In this document: piece after piece, positions 1 through 13,300 of the stretch
Layout: every line of letters begins with the position of its first letter
Position numbering within the stretch: position 1 is the stretch's first letter
Assembly (NCBI GenBank): GCA_009760855.2
Contig: WPIO01000001.1
Location: 18,109,001 to 18,169,000, forward strand
From: Cristatella mucedo
Taxonomy: Eukaryota; Bryozoa; Phylactolaemata; Cristatellidae
DNA: 60,000 nucleotides
Reading direction: 5' to 3'
Translations under genes and position numbers: made by a program
The notes under the pieces: model-generated
Database searches by the model: none
Seen by the model: the letters and a program-made list of their open reading frames with translations, nothing else
What the model was told of the DNA's origin: nothing

Positions 1-699
1 TACCATTACACCATCCGAGTGCAGTAAGATAGAGCTCGAAGCCCACACGTACCTACGTTTTTCGTAAGTACACACCTGCAGTAATGCATACCTCATCATG
101 GAGCACTGTTCAATATAGCAGATATTTTCTTGAATCCCACAAGCATTTTCCTGGGAATTAGAAGATAGCTACTGAAGGCTCGATCACATCACCTGCTACC
201 ATCAGACGTCTAACCATCAACTGTATACAGATTACTGCACACTTTGTGCGACAGGCAAGGGACATACCCATATCTAGTCCGGCTTTCACTAGACAACGTC
301 TTGGTAGTAAAGATGTGAGGCAGAATATCTTGGGCATTACTTGTAAGGCTCGGGAGTGATGTTTCTAGTGCAAAATAAATCGGTGCTCACAGCTTACTCG
401 GCTAACCCAAGTTTTCGAAGCTGACTCATGAAATAAACTATATTCGAAGATTTTAGCCCTAAGCATGGATTTTTTGTGCACTGCAGAATTTTGTTTCTTT
501 GCCGACTGTCAATGGCTTTTCAGACAATAGTAGTCACCAAAAACCTGTTTGATTCTACAGCACAGCAGCCAATTGTTTAAGTTGAACAGCACTCGCAGGG
601 CAGCTAATGCCTGCACAAGCTGACCTTATATAGCTAAGCTGGATTAGGCAACACTTCTAGCCACAGGTCGCATGCTAAGAGTCCTCCGAGGCCAATCCT

Positions 700-890
700 T
701 TGTACTGACTATGCCGAAGGGGCCTCTCTCTGTCCCTTCTCTTCCAAGCTCTCTCTTTACGACCCAGATCAGGGGTTCGAGTCCTGCAGTGGGCGATCCT
801 TTATTGCCCACGGCAAGCAGTGGTGATAGCCACTAAAGCTGTTCTTCCGATATATAAATGTTGAATCAGTTCATCTTAAACTGAAGCAGT
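700..890 (+). mobile_element. SINE family C copy
   Basis: tRNA-like B box GGTTCGAGTCC at 774-784, then the family body GTGGGCGATCC, GTGGTGATAGCC and a tail with TGTTGAATCAG. The A-box end is decayed. Confidence 0.65.
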
Positions 891-1179
891 AGTCCACTGC
901 TGGTAGGCTTGCCCAGCAGGAGCGGTGTGTTTTGCAGCGGCTTGAGTGGATGCCTGGATTTACAGGCACGTGCTTCTTTCTTGGCCATACTTCAATACTG
1001 ACCACTCATGTATGTGGGCATTTATCTGTAATTCTGCACAAGGTACTGAGACCAAGCATGGATGCTGATAAGATAAAGATACTCACTTCTTTAGGCCACA
1101 GCATGTTGACCGGAGTCGGGTGCAGTGCTCGCTCCGGCGAGAGGAACGGAGGGGGAGCACGCACCAATGATGCTATCAA

Positions 1180-1430
1180 CTAATGGCTCACTAGGTAAGG
1201 CGGTTGCTTTTCACGACCTCGGCCCCGAGGTCATGGGTTTGAATCCTGCGGTGGGCGATCCTGTATCGCCGCTGCAAGTGGTGGTGATAGCCGTAAAGGC
1301 TCTTCTGTCACTATACAAAAGGAGGCTGTTAAATCAGCTAGTATTTATTTATTTATTTATTCAGGTGACAGCTGCTAAGGCTCTTCTACCACTACATAAA
1401 TGAGGCTGTTGAATCAGTCGGCCTTCATTT
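1180..1430 (+). mobile_element. SINE family C copy, best preserved
   Basis: A-box-like TGGCTCACTAGG at 1184-1195 and B box GGTTTGAATCC at 1236-1246. The body GTGGTGATAGCCGTAAAGGC is followed by two successive tails, each ending with a GGCTGTT(A/G)AATCAG motif and separated by an ATTT repeat. This suggests a partial duplication of the 3' half. The same unit recurs on both strands through the window. Confidence 0.8.
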
Positions 1431-1890
1431 GATCCTATACTAGTTACAGAGCAGCACAGCATATCACTGCCCCAAGTTCAAAACTCCGTCAAGCCAATGC
1501 AAATGTCTACGGTCACTTCTAAGACCAATAGATGTGCTAAGCCCTCCGGCAAATTTTCGGCAAGCAGAAAGAACTATGTCATGCCAGCAATTGTGACAGA
1601 AATAGCAAGGTGCATGAAGCCTTCAATGACAGCGATGGCTTTACATCTACACCCAATTCAATTAATTTGCTTGGCACACTTTCAGAACATTGTATCACCC
1701 CCCTGATCAATGAAGGCAGGAGTTGAAATAGCTCGCGTGCACTATAGAGAGCATTTTCAACAATGCACCCAAAAACCACCGAAGGCAGATCTTGCAATTC
1801 ACAACAGGCACAACAGAGATGACCAGCCGTTCCTGTCCTAAGTTGTTGGTTCTCTTAGGTCCGAGTGTAGAGTAAAGCACCACCAATTGC

Positions 1891-1972
1891 CCAAAGATTG
1901 TTCAAAATTTTCTGTTGGTATGGTGCCAGCACCAAAGATTGTTCAAGATTTTCTGTTGGTGTGGTGCCAGCA
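1891..1972. repeat. 41-bp tandem duplication
   Basis: Two adjacent 41-bp units, each starting CCAAAGATTGTTCAA and ending GGTGCCAGCA, with two mismatches. A local duplication inside OSBP intron 10. Confidence 0.9.
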
Positions 1973-4474
1973 CACAGAGTTATGGAAACTTCGAAATATT
2001 GTTGATAGTCTACTTAATGTCTTACAACTGCAAGCTCATTTTGCAGTCATGCACAGTTAGAAGGGTTGCAATAAATTGCACACGATAAAGTCGTCAAGTT
2101 TTTAATTTTACACGTGACATGTGCAGTTTAATTTTGAAGAAATTGCTGATACTAGTGAGAAAAGGACCAGACTTGCCATCTACTAGGCAAGAGGCAGAAC
2201 ATTTCAGGAGTTAGCAGGGGTGCCTGAGTTGACCTTGTCATTCAATATATATGCCGTAAGTCCAAAGAAAAACTTGCTTTGACTACTTCAACCTCCACAG
2301 TGCCAGATTCGATAGCCACACTCATTCTTGACCAGGGGCAATGGCTGGCGAGGCCTGTATACAGGGAGAGCATGAAAAATATACCTTTGACATCAGGCTA
2401 GTGAAACATATCAAATGGCAATAGTAAAATCGAATGTGGGCAATAGCATTCAGCTTAACGTTGCTGGAGGAGCACAGGGCTCCTGGTTGCCGCTTGCTGT
2501 GCTAGACCGCCATTAGTTTTCGTATTTATCCCTTGTGGAAGTGATTGAAGGCGATAGAGGCCCTCACATGGGCAATGGTCTTAGCCGATTACAGCATAAA
2601 ACATCCGGCAACAATTTGGAGTACCTTTTGCCCCGGTTTTGAAATTACACGATCACATTTCTTTAACATGTCGCCTCGGAGAATCCATCTATCGCTACTG
2701 ATAGGCAAACTCCGGCAGCTGCCCACAAATGCCATGACTGCTGATGCTACTGCCGCCACCAGACTCACTGTGATAACTTAGCCCGAGTGCAGAGCCCAGT
2801 TGCTTCACATGTGATACCATTCATTTTCCCAATCCATCCTAGCATGGGTGATTTTAATTGCTGACACACGAGATATTGAGCAGAAGACCACAATTTCTCC
2901 ATATTTCATCTTATCACCCACAGCTGAGTTCACTACTTGCCCTGACATCCACCCTCCTCCCATTGAGGCAGTTGAGCCACAAAACAACAACAGCAGGGAA
3001 CCAACTTCTGCTTGCCCAAAAAATCGAGGAGTCATTACAGTGTTGCAAGGAAGCAAAAATAAGCACAACGTTGAATTGTCACAGAAAGATCATGATCACC
3101 ACAACATACTCAAGCTATACCTACCACAAACCATAAAAAACAAACCACATAAACATAAACACCATATGGATGTTTATGGTAAACAACAGATGGGCCTGTC
3201 ATCCTAGCATCTACATTTTGAGTCAAGCCTATATTTGTCAGGGCCTTCATTTACAGATACACTTAGTCACCAAAAGGTAAAACTAATTCGTAAGGCATTA
3301 GGGCAAACTATGACATAACTACAAAACTGATCAAGAATCACAGCATCTCGTTTGCTAAACAACGACCTCAAGAAAATAGTGGGCTGACTCAGATTGTGCT
3401 TACACAATCACAATTTTGAATGACTAATTCATTAAACTGAGTGGACGACATCGCTCGTTGTCAGGCTCGGCCGAGCTGGCCAAGTAGAAGCGGCCTCATG
3501 TGAACCAAGTTTAGTGAAGCCGATCAATCAATACCGATGGTCTCAAGTTAAGGCATGGGACAGAGCTTAGCAGGAAAGAATTTCTGTAAGCTGCATTGTC
3601 ATGTGGCTGGCTCACACAGGGGAAATGGAATGGTACAAACCACCACCGGATCTCTGGGATGTAGCCATTGTTTTAATACTGCTAACAACACTTTCGGCTG
3701 ATACAGCATCTACTAGATCCTTGGGTTCATCCTGAGAATTCAAGAAACAAGATAACTCTGCCTCTGAATATATGTGAAAACAACCAAACACATGCATTAC
3801 CAAAAGCAAGCAGGTCAATTATTACACATGTCAGAACATCTAGCCTATTTCACGTGGCACACCGGCAAACAGTTCCTAAGACCGAGGTGATTCAGTAGCT
3901 CTGTTTGATTTTCTTGAAGTTGCACAATCAGGTTCTAAACATTTTCAACCTCCCTGCAACAAATACAGAAAAGAAGTAGAGTGCTCCTTATTACGGTTCC
4001 GTGTCTACCAGTTAGCATATTAAGTATTTTCCAAGCCTACTGTATATCAACTAGTGTCTAAGCAACTCAAGGTGTCAGATACAGCAAAGCAGATACAACC
4101 ACAGGAACCACAGAAATCTGTTAGCAGCAGTAACAGCAGCTGGCCTTGGTGTAAATTAGCAGGCAGTCTACACAATAAAAAGAATAACCGAGATATAATT
4201 CACATGGCTGAAAGATTTCTGACAAGCCGATGAAACAAAATCCTGAAGGAGCATAATCATTAGTATAAAATGCCAAGGTATAGCTAATGACCAGCCAGCA
4301 CCAGTTTTTGTCAGCTAAAGAATACCAAGAGCAAGACCTGAGCTTAGCAGTGTACAAACTCCAAAAGTAGGCGGCAAAGGGGGAATTTTCATGCACACAG
4401 GATCCAGAAGGAACTCAGTGGCTGCCTGATTCATCAACAATACCAATGTCTTCACAAGGGCAAGTCAGTCTAAC

Positions 4475-4674
4475 CTTTCGTGGAATATCCCTGGAGAAGT
4501 AGCTGTACTGAGCGAACTTCATGTGGCATGCGTCGCCAGTTTTATGGTTGCTAAAGTCGAGCTCGCCGTGATTATCTACCCATAACTTGCCAACAATGAT
4601 ATTATGCACAGTAGTTGTGACCTTTCGCCAGGTGTAGTGGTGGCCTGTGCGCTCAAAGGTGAGGTGAGCGATGC
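4475..4674 (-). CDS. OSBP: OSBP coding exon 10: ORD, last exon found
   Basis: Acceptor tttgtag, 200 nt, phase 1 in and 0 out, donor AAG|gttaga. Residues 578-644: [22 protein letters not shown], then NHKTGDAC and [13 protein letters not shown], matching the central ORD of OSBP. The next expected segment (through the conserved TWDEK, WKRNPLP and DSRLRPDQR blocks) was looked for on the minus strand of 1-4474 and not found, so intron 10 exceeds 4.4 kb and the C-terminal exons lie outside. Confidence 0.96.
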
Positions 4675-7266
4675 CTACAAACAGATAGTCTTAGGAGAAC
4701 CGGAGTAGACACTACAAGTCCACATGCAGTTTGAAATCGGCTTTCACATAAAAAACCGGCACCCAAGGTAATCACAACTCCAAGATACAGACATTTAAAA
4801 AACTTCTAAAAATGATTATGCCAAAATGTTAGTCTACTTGGCCTAAGCTCAAACCCAAATAGCCCACTGGCTGGGCAGATGCTGTGCCAAGTGAGCAAAT
4901 GATGCTATTAATTCATACAGTTGGGGATCAATTCGACAGTGCTTGATATCCCTCAAGATCTTTCTTGAGCACCTGGCATTTTGCCTTGACAATACTGGCG
5001 CTTCACTTCAGTGGTTTAGGTCCTATCTAATTGGGATATCTCAGAGTATAGATGTGCAGAGTATAGATAGGCCGACGGTCACGTTATGGACTTTTGAAGT
5101 ATGGGGATATTTTTGGGACCTGTTCTAGGCTCACAGCTTTTCACAATCTATACTCTCTATTTTACCGATGTAATAGCTAAGCACAATCTAGGCTTCATTT
5201 ATATGCAGATGACATGCAGATGTACCAGTGCTTTGATTCCTCCATACCTTCTAATACCTCAGATTCTTTCCCCCTTGCATTGCAGAAATTGGCACTTGGA
5301 TAGCAGCTAACTTCTAAAACTTAACATCTATTATCGCTCAGAAAAGGGAAAGCTTAATCCTCTAAATAAGCTCGATCAACTTATCTCCAATAGCCTCTGC
5401 ATGGAATATGGGTGCCCTGTTTAAAAATGAACTTTCACGAGATGTAATGTATGTAATATATCTCCGCCTGTAGCTCCACAAAGTCATAAAGACTATGTGG
5501 GTGTCATGCAGGAGAGTTTTGTATACCACACTCACAGCCTAAGCGGCTTTCAGTACGCATTTAGTAGCCAATAGACTTCGTCTCACGCAACAAAGAGAAA
5601 GTGGGAAGCATAGCAGAGTCAGGAGAGCAGTTGAGGTTGTAAGTAGCATGGAAGTAGCAGCTCAGGACTGCTGAAAAGGATGAGCCATAATCGGCAGCAG
5701 AAGAGTAAGATGATCACATCAGCTCAACAGTCAAGTTTGTCTACTTTCAGCTGGGCAGAAAAGTAAATTTCGGGCTTGCTTAGACAAGGATGTAACAGCT
5801 AAGCTGTTCCAAGCATGTGTGATATCGCATTTACACTTCTGTAACTGTCCTCAATGTCAGTATATCAATGTAACTGTCCTCAATGGTGTCATATTCCAAA
5901 GCAACCTCTCGTTAGACGACCATATCAGCTCCACAGTCAAATCCACCTATTTTCAGCTTCATAATATGGCTAAAATTCGGGCTTGTTTAGATAAAGATAC
6001 AACATCTAAGTTGGTCCATGCATTCGTGACATCCCGTCTCGACTTCTGCAACTCACTGCTTACTGGCCTACCAGCATGTGCGATCAGGCGATTGCAGCTG
6101 GTGCAAAACTCTGCAGCTAGGCTTGTCGGTCGTGAGGTCGCAGTTGCCACATTACTCCACTTCTCGCCGACCCACACTGGCTGCCAGTCAAGCAACGGAT
6201 TGACTTCAAGGTTTTGTCGCTCACTTTTAGGTTCCTTCATTCTATGGCTCCAGCCTATCTCTCCGACATGCTCCCCCATCAGGCCAAGCATCGTACCACT
6301 CGCTTTTCGGAATCCAACAGTCTAGAAATACCTAGTACAAACCTCAAATCCTTTGGAGACCGTGCATTTAGTTCGTATGCTTCCAAAGCCTGGAACTCCC
6401 TCCTGACCTGCGTCAGAACATCCCCCGACCTGACCACATTTAAAATGAACCTAAAAACACACCTATTTAAGACAGCATTTAGCGGGTCCCTGTGATTCGT
6501 CCTTGATGTGCTTATGCGTGCTGACACTGTGCATGCTGCCACTAACCACATTCGCATGCTGACCCTGTGCATGTCAACCCTAACCATATTGTTCATTTTG
6601 TTTGTTTTTTCAAGTATGATTTTACTTACCATTCAATTGCATTTCACTTTACAGCAAATGTAAAGCGCCTAGAGAGAGATTAAGTTCTCTGAGGGCGCTT
6701 TATCAAGTGAATTATTATTATTACTATTATAATGTTTCTGACACGTCTCTGGCCAATACAATACAATGATTGCAAACTAGGCAGCTATACTTGTCTGATA
6801 TGAGCATTGCAACTACCACATATACATCCTCTCTTTGACCTGCATTGGTTTCATATCAAGCAGTGCTGCTACTTTTACGATAATATCACCCACTCGTAGA
6901 TCCCTTCTTACTTTGCTCAGGCTTAACTATAAGAAACGGCTACATGGCCTGGGGCTTCATCAGGTACCACCTACTCCTCTCCCTCTGGTCGCTTTGCTGT
7001 GCCCTTAAAGACCGCGATTTAAGTTTGCATGCACTCCTGAAGTTTCCATGCAAGCCTGAATCGCTATCGACAGACAGCACGGTATCCCCTAAATTGACAA
7101 GATTGACATAGAAGATGAAACTGAAAACTTAACTATCGCTCACAACTTGTGCCCGGTCCTTTAATTTCTGTGTATATGCTTGGATTCCATTCTATGTGAA
7201 GTGCATATAAAGTGATTTTAGTTCTCTTAGACCATTATAAAATTGGTCTTATATTAGGATATCTCA

Positions 7267-7351
<85 letters not shown>

Positions 7352-10300
7352 ATTTGTATAGGCCCATTTGTATATATATATACATATAATTCATTTGTAT
7401 AGGCCCCAAGAGAACTTAATCTCTATTCAGGCACTTCACATTTGCCTCGGGGCTCGAACCCACGACCTCAGCCAGACCTTGGTCGGGGCGAGCACCTTAA
7501 CTGCTGGACCAGGCATTACACAATTAGTTGACTATTATTGTCATTATTATTATTATTATCATCATTATTAGCATAGCCAAAAATAGAGCAATACAAATGC
7601 GCCAAAAAAGTGGTGCTGAATTGCACAGGGAGGGGAAGCTAGATATTCACCTAATGGAATAATCTGCAGGTACTTTCCACGAAACTTGCTTGACATGGTG
7701 AATTCTTGCCATAAGGTCCAGCCAGTGCGGCCCTCAGAGGACATGGCACACGTGGGAGGGTGATGGCTCACCTATACGTGCAACACAGAGGATCCAAACG
7801 TTTGCCACAAAGCCAGCACTTGGCATACAAATTTAATATCAAACCGGGCCAAATCGAAGACAAGTCCATACTACCTGCTCTGTCACAGATTTCCAGCCAA
7901 GGTCATCCCACCGGTCACATTCGTAGGTCTCACCCAGGAGTGGATTAAATGGCTTCCCAGTTCGAGTCGTAGTGGTCGAGTAAGAAGATACCATGAATGC
8001 AGCCACGTATGCCATTTGCTCCCACTGATCCTCGCAACGAGCTGCATTGTCCAGACAATCCACATACTCAAACTCTTCCGTCAGTCGTTGAAGAAATGAA
8101 AGTGGCTCATTAAAGTTCACCTGATAAACAAGCAACAGAAAAGTGGCAGCCAAGTTGCAGGCTCCGATATTATATGAAGGACACAGTGCATTTTACAAAC
8201 AATTTCGTGATTAGCACACTCAATTCCATTACTGTACTAAAAAAATCTAAAGTAAAATGTATCTAACCGAAATACGGAAAGAACTACCTCAGTGATGTAA
8301 AGCGGTGCTGAGCTCAAATTTCATGTTGATCCGTTCAGTAATGGCCGAGTTATGAAATTTACGAGACACGGAGCTACACTGTAGATGAAGCTGCTTAGAA
8401 GTCACCAACATGCCACTCAACAAGCTGCTAGCTAACATGTACCTCGAAGAACCAAAGTTCGAAAGGTTTGGACACAAGTTTGCATATATTGCCGAGATCG
8501 GTAAATTTGTTATTTGTAATGTTTTGCTTCCTGTTCACTTCTGGGCTAGACATGGCTTGCCTAATTGCTGTTTAATGCTTTTCTTGTATGTGGAAATTGT
8601 CAAAACTTCAGACATTATTTTCAACATGCTTGTCTTTTGAAAGTTACCCTAAACAATTATTCGATTGTTGAAAAAAATCTCTATAGTTTCTTAGCACTAC
8701 TCATAAAGTGAGAGCCCAGGCCCGTAAACCGTATTGCTCACAGTCGCAATAGATGCTATCATGCTGCACAAGGACATGCTATAATACCGGCATTGGTATT
8801 TTAGTCAAATCACGACCAACACAGTTTTTCATGATTCCCCACAGGTTGAGGCTGTAGTTGGGCTTCTCAGGAATGAGCTTCCGCCTCTGTCGCTTCGGTG
8901 CATCGTGATGTTGAGCCGGCAGCAGAGCACCATTTCCAGTAGCCCCGGGCACAGGACTACTGCCTGCTGCCACGATCGGCAGGCTCTTTCCAGCCACGTC
9001 TTTAGTCTGTAAAGACAACGAACGGCATCATGCGCAGAGCTGTAGTTACCTGTGCCCAAGCGAACATAATGTATGACACCGCAGTTCCACAGGTTTGATT
9101 GGCTAATAGCAGAAGCTACAAGCCACCGAGTCTATGAACCAAAACATGCAGGGAACAAAAAACGTCTACACAGCAAAGCCGAAAAATTAATAAAACATCA
9201 ATGACCGCAAAGTCCAAAATTCGTTGGAAATTAAATCATGCAGCAGGCAAAGACATTCGGGGTGCATGCAGTGACCTCGATCAAGCAAAGGCACGTCTTT
9301 GTATAGATTTGGCATAGAAGTGGTTAATACGCTTATTTTAGCAGTAAAGGCACACATTTTTCTGGGGCCATGTTGCAGCCAAGAATACGAATCAGTAAAA
9401 TGTATAAATCCTCGGTGAAGAATGCTTTTGCTCATGTATTATTTAAAAACCTTTACATTGACCACATGTATATTATTTCTGCTGGCATGCTCGTGGACAT
9501 CAGACACGGATCATTTATATGTAAATTTCTCAGCATTATCGTTGTTGCCCATATTCTCTACCAGATATATGCCTATGAAAAGTATAAAAAAAGCAGCTAC
9601 GCCCACGATTTATAGCTTCAACGTTAGTCTTCTGCTACCACTTGTACGGTTGATCTACACAGTACAGTGAATCTTATACAACTATAAAAGCAAGTTAATA
9701 TCTGGTGCCTAGCCACTTCATTCAACAAGAGTCTCAGCACACTGTCAACAATGACTGGATAGAATCTTAACTGTCGAAGGTACGTTCTCTCAGCATCGGC
9801 ATCTCGTTTCGAAAACTCGAGATCTTGCTCATTTGGATATAGATTTCCCAAGTCTTTCTCAAGGAATACCAACTGTTTTCAAGATACAGTTGTTCCTAAT
9901 ACCCCCTATGCCAGTACATCAAGACAATGTGAGAACATGTTCAAGAAAATGCATTCCTTACAAGAAAATGCAAAATGAATGTACAATCAGAGCAACTTAA
10001 TGATAAGGAATGCTCTTATAACACGTATGTACGCACCATGATCAGAGAGAAATTAGAATCAATCACCTCAGGAAATGGTCGGTTTCTGCATGTCCATCTC
10101 TGTCTTATCGGTCGATCTATCGTTCCTATCTGCCTGTCACTGTCACTCTCCCTTCTGTCTGTAACTATCGCTTCTGTCAGTCAGAAAAAAAGTGACCAAG
10201 AGAAAAGAGTCTTGCTCGTTCTGTCTCATTTTCTCCCAATGTGCTCAAAAAGTCGGCAGAAAGAAATATCTACCACACCAATGCTCTCGGCAGCTCGCCA

Positions 10301-13300
10301 GGCAGCATTAATGGAAGGATAGGAGGAAGCGGCCACTCACTCACCTGCACTTTGCCACCGTGTTTAGCTACCGCCGCTGCTGCTGCCGTGCTGCTGCCGC
10401 TGCTGCCGCCGCCGCCGCCACTGACGGCACCTCTCTGCCGCACACTGATGACCCGGGCAAGATTTTCACTGTGTTCCTGCTCCTCAGATGAATCACTGCT
10501 TTCGCTCTCCTTCTGCCCGACGTGTGCGCCCTGGCTGTCTGTGCTCACGCCGCTTGGTGACCGCCTGCAACATTAGAGCCGACTAGGTGCTGATGACAAT
10601 GCATGGAAGGCCAACAGTGGCCGAGTGGTACACGCAGCCGAGCTGGCTGGCACTTCAGCTCGGCTAACAATGGCTCGGCTGACGCTGTGTAGTTTGAGAG
10701 GCAACGGCACAACGCATAGCACAGCTTGAAGCTACGTTCACTTCATGCCGAAACGATCTGTAAAATGCATATTGACGTCGAATATGTGAAATTACCATTA
10801 TATCACAGCGCCAAGGTTGGTCAGCCGATTCAAACAAAAGAGGCACTAAATGGGCACAAACAAACAGGCAAGCATTTTAAGCATTGAATGTATGGCTAGA
10901 CCTATCTATAGTGAAACGGAAGTGGCTCATTCCATTAGCCATCAGTTGATCATGAAAAAGAATAGTTTGTTATGTCTTCAGCTGCTATTAACTTGGCAAA
11001 TATAAGGTTATTAATGCCCAATATAAAAACAACCTCTAGAATGCGAACACTACCCATTGCCTTAGTAAAGCTTGTAAGTATTAATGGACCTGAACACTGA
11101 TCTTGAACGTCTTGGCCAGACGTAACAGGCTAAAGAAGCATGAATGACAGTTCAGTCTTTTCGGTTGCTCTGTACTTCTGGTTCTTCTACGTTCAGGCTC
11201 AGGTTCTCAACCTGCAAACAGCTGGCGTCGTTAGTTTCACTGGCTAGTAAGTGCCAAGAGAAAGTAAGTTTCCAAATAGCAACTGAAAGGCCGTGGCCAC
11301 CGAAACAAGAGGAAGGTTGTTTACGGTGGAAGCTAAATTTGGGGAATTTTTCTGCATTCCTCCACAACTGGCATCAACGTTAAAACCCACGTCATGACAC
11401 GGACTACGTGATTTGTGACCTCCCCACAATCCGGCAATCAATCCTGAATATCAACAACATACGTACATGGGGATTTCAATTAGTCTTAAGCTTTGTCTTC
11501 ACAGTCAAACTTGGGTATAACCATCTTGCAAACTAGCAAGATCAGCAAACATTATGACCTTTGGAGAAAGTTGGCCGAGTTGGTAATACAAGAGATTGAT
11601 GCAGCAAATGTAACTTCAGAGCCAGTTTCCATGCAGAAGCATGATGCCGACCAGTATTTCGAATTTCATTAATTCAGCCCTAATGCGACTATCACGGCTA
11701 CCACCTGAGACATATTGCAACCATAATTGCTGCTTAAGCACACGGTAAGGCTCCAATAAAGAATAATATAATAATAATAGTGATAATACATTTGTTATAG
11801 CACCCTCAGAGAACCTAATCTCTTTCTAAGCGCTTTTCATTTGCTGCAATGGAAGCTCGCTCGAATGGTTAGTGGTAGCAAGCTCTATGACAAAAAGCAT
11901 AAGTTAGGGGTGACATGCACAGGGTCAGCATGCAAATATGGTTAGTGGCAGCATGCAGTGTCAGCATGCATAAGCACACAAAGGACGAATCACATGGACC
12001 GACTAAATGCACTGACAAATTGAATTGTTTTAGCTTCTTTTTAATAGTGGCAAAGTCAAGGGATGTCGTGATGCCAGTCGGGAGTGATTTCCGGGCTTTT
12101 GGAGCATACGACCTAAATGAACGGTCTCCAAACGATTTGAGGTTCGTGTGAGGTATAGGCAAACGATTAGATTCCGAAAAGCGGGTAGCACGATGCTTAG
12201 CCTGGTAGGGGAGTAGATCTGATAGGTAGGCTGGAGCCAGAGAATGAAGGGACCTAAAATCAAGTGACAGCACTTTGGAAGTCGATGCATAGCTTGATTG
12301 AGATGAGAGCCAGCGCAGGTTGGCAAAAAGTGGTGTGCTGTGGCAACTTCGAAGCTCACGACAGACAAGCCTAGCTGTCGAGTTTTTCACCAACTGTATG
12401 CACCTGATAGCACAGGCGCGTAGACCAGCAAGCCGTTAGTTACAGAAGTCGAAATGGGATGTCACAAATGCATGGACCAGTTTTGATGTAGTATACCTGC
12501 CTAAACAAGCCCGAATTTAAGTATTGTTATGTAGCTGAAAGTAGGCAGACTTGACTGTGGAGCTAATGTGGTCGTCTAATGAAAGGTCACTTTGGAATAG
12601 GACACCTAGATTGCGTGCAGATTCAACAGGAGATATGCTGGCAGAGTTAATTTTTGCTGTTAAGCTTTCCAATTTCTGAATCACACTTGGTTTGCAAATA
12701 ACTACCAGGTTGGTTTTATCATCATCCAATTTAAGAAAGTTTGCTGCCATCCATGTGTGGACGTCACCAACACATGCAGCGAAGGAGTTGGGAGAATTCG
12801 ATAAAAGCGAAAGATACAAATTTGATTCTGATTCTGCTGAAGCAAGTACTAAAGCTTGCACCATACAAAAAATAAACAGCATCAATAAGACACGGTTCCG
12901 AGCAAAGCAGCAAGGGCGAATCTAAAACGACTCGAATGCAATTTATGCCACAAGGTAGTACAGTGCAACGTTACAGAAGCAGAAGTCACATTCGACCATT
13001 TACCACCACTTACACATGCCGTCTTGCAGAGGCCCGTGCAGACTGCGGCAGCACCACAGTAAACTCCTCAGTGAGGTTGTCTGTGGCATCTTCAAATTCA
13101 TCCTCGTCGCTTGATATAACTATAAATAGTCGCACAGAGGGTGAACAATGACGGCCCGCAGCTGCCAACCCTAACCTCGAGCTTTGCAGCACTAGGCACA
13201 TCAGGCATATCGTAACACATATGCAACCAAGGCCAGAGCCAAGATAGGAGCAGGATCACATCATCAAGCACAAACAACCACTCATCCACATATTCACGTC

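Larger units (their letters stand above)
1..4474 (-). other. OSBP intron 10 (partial)
   Basis: No conserved exon was found on either strand. It holds two SINE copies near 0.7-0.9 and 1.2-1.4 kb and a 41-bp tandem duplication at 1891-1972. The stretch 2.0-4.4 kb is unique-looking AT-rich sequence with only short, non-homologous open frames. Confidence 0.7.
4920..6735 (+). mobile_element. LINE family A (CR1/L2-like), 5'-truncated pseudogenised copy
   Basis: 4943-5310 translates in pieces to the reverse-transcriptase palm (GVxxGPVLG, then FTIYTLY and VIAKHNLGF, with the catalytic YADD box lost). 5819-6495 gives the thumb and C-terminal part: [66 protein letters not shown]. It ends in a stem-loop at 6662-6701 and an ATT-rich tail. 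The element is antisense to OSBP. Frameshifts, a partly duplicated LDDHISS region and the lost active site show it is dead. Confidence 0.9.
4675..7650 (-). other. OSBP intron 9
   Basis: 2976 bp, gt...ag on the minus strand. Most of it is a plus-strand LINE (family A) containing an inserted LINE B fragment, followed by unassigned decayed sequence, a long (TA)n tract and a minus-strand SINE D. Confidence 0.9.

Noticed and set aside
1184-1246. Apparent tRNA gene (A- and B-box matches)
   Set aside because: Spacing and flanks do not fold into a cloverleaf, and the same unit recurs many times with a common tail, so it is a SINE head.
3612-3770. Minus-strand open frame after a good acceptor (gaattctcag), reading DEPKDLVDAVSAESVVSSIK, in the same phase as the end of OSBP exon 10
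   Set aside because: It has none of the conserved ORD residues expected next and soon meets a stop. It could at most be an alternative terminal exon, with no evidence beyond phase.
10241-10576. Plus-strand frame opposite OSBP exon 6
   Set aside because: Antisense shadow of the Gly/Ser/Ala-coding exon; no homology.
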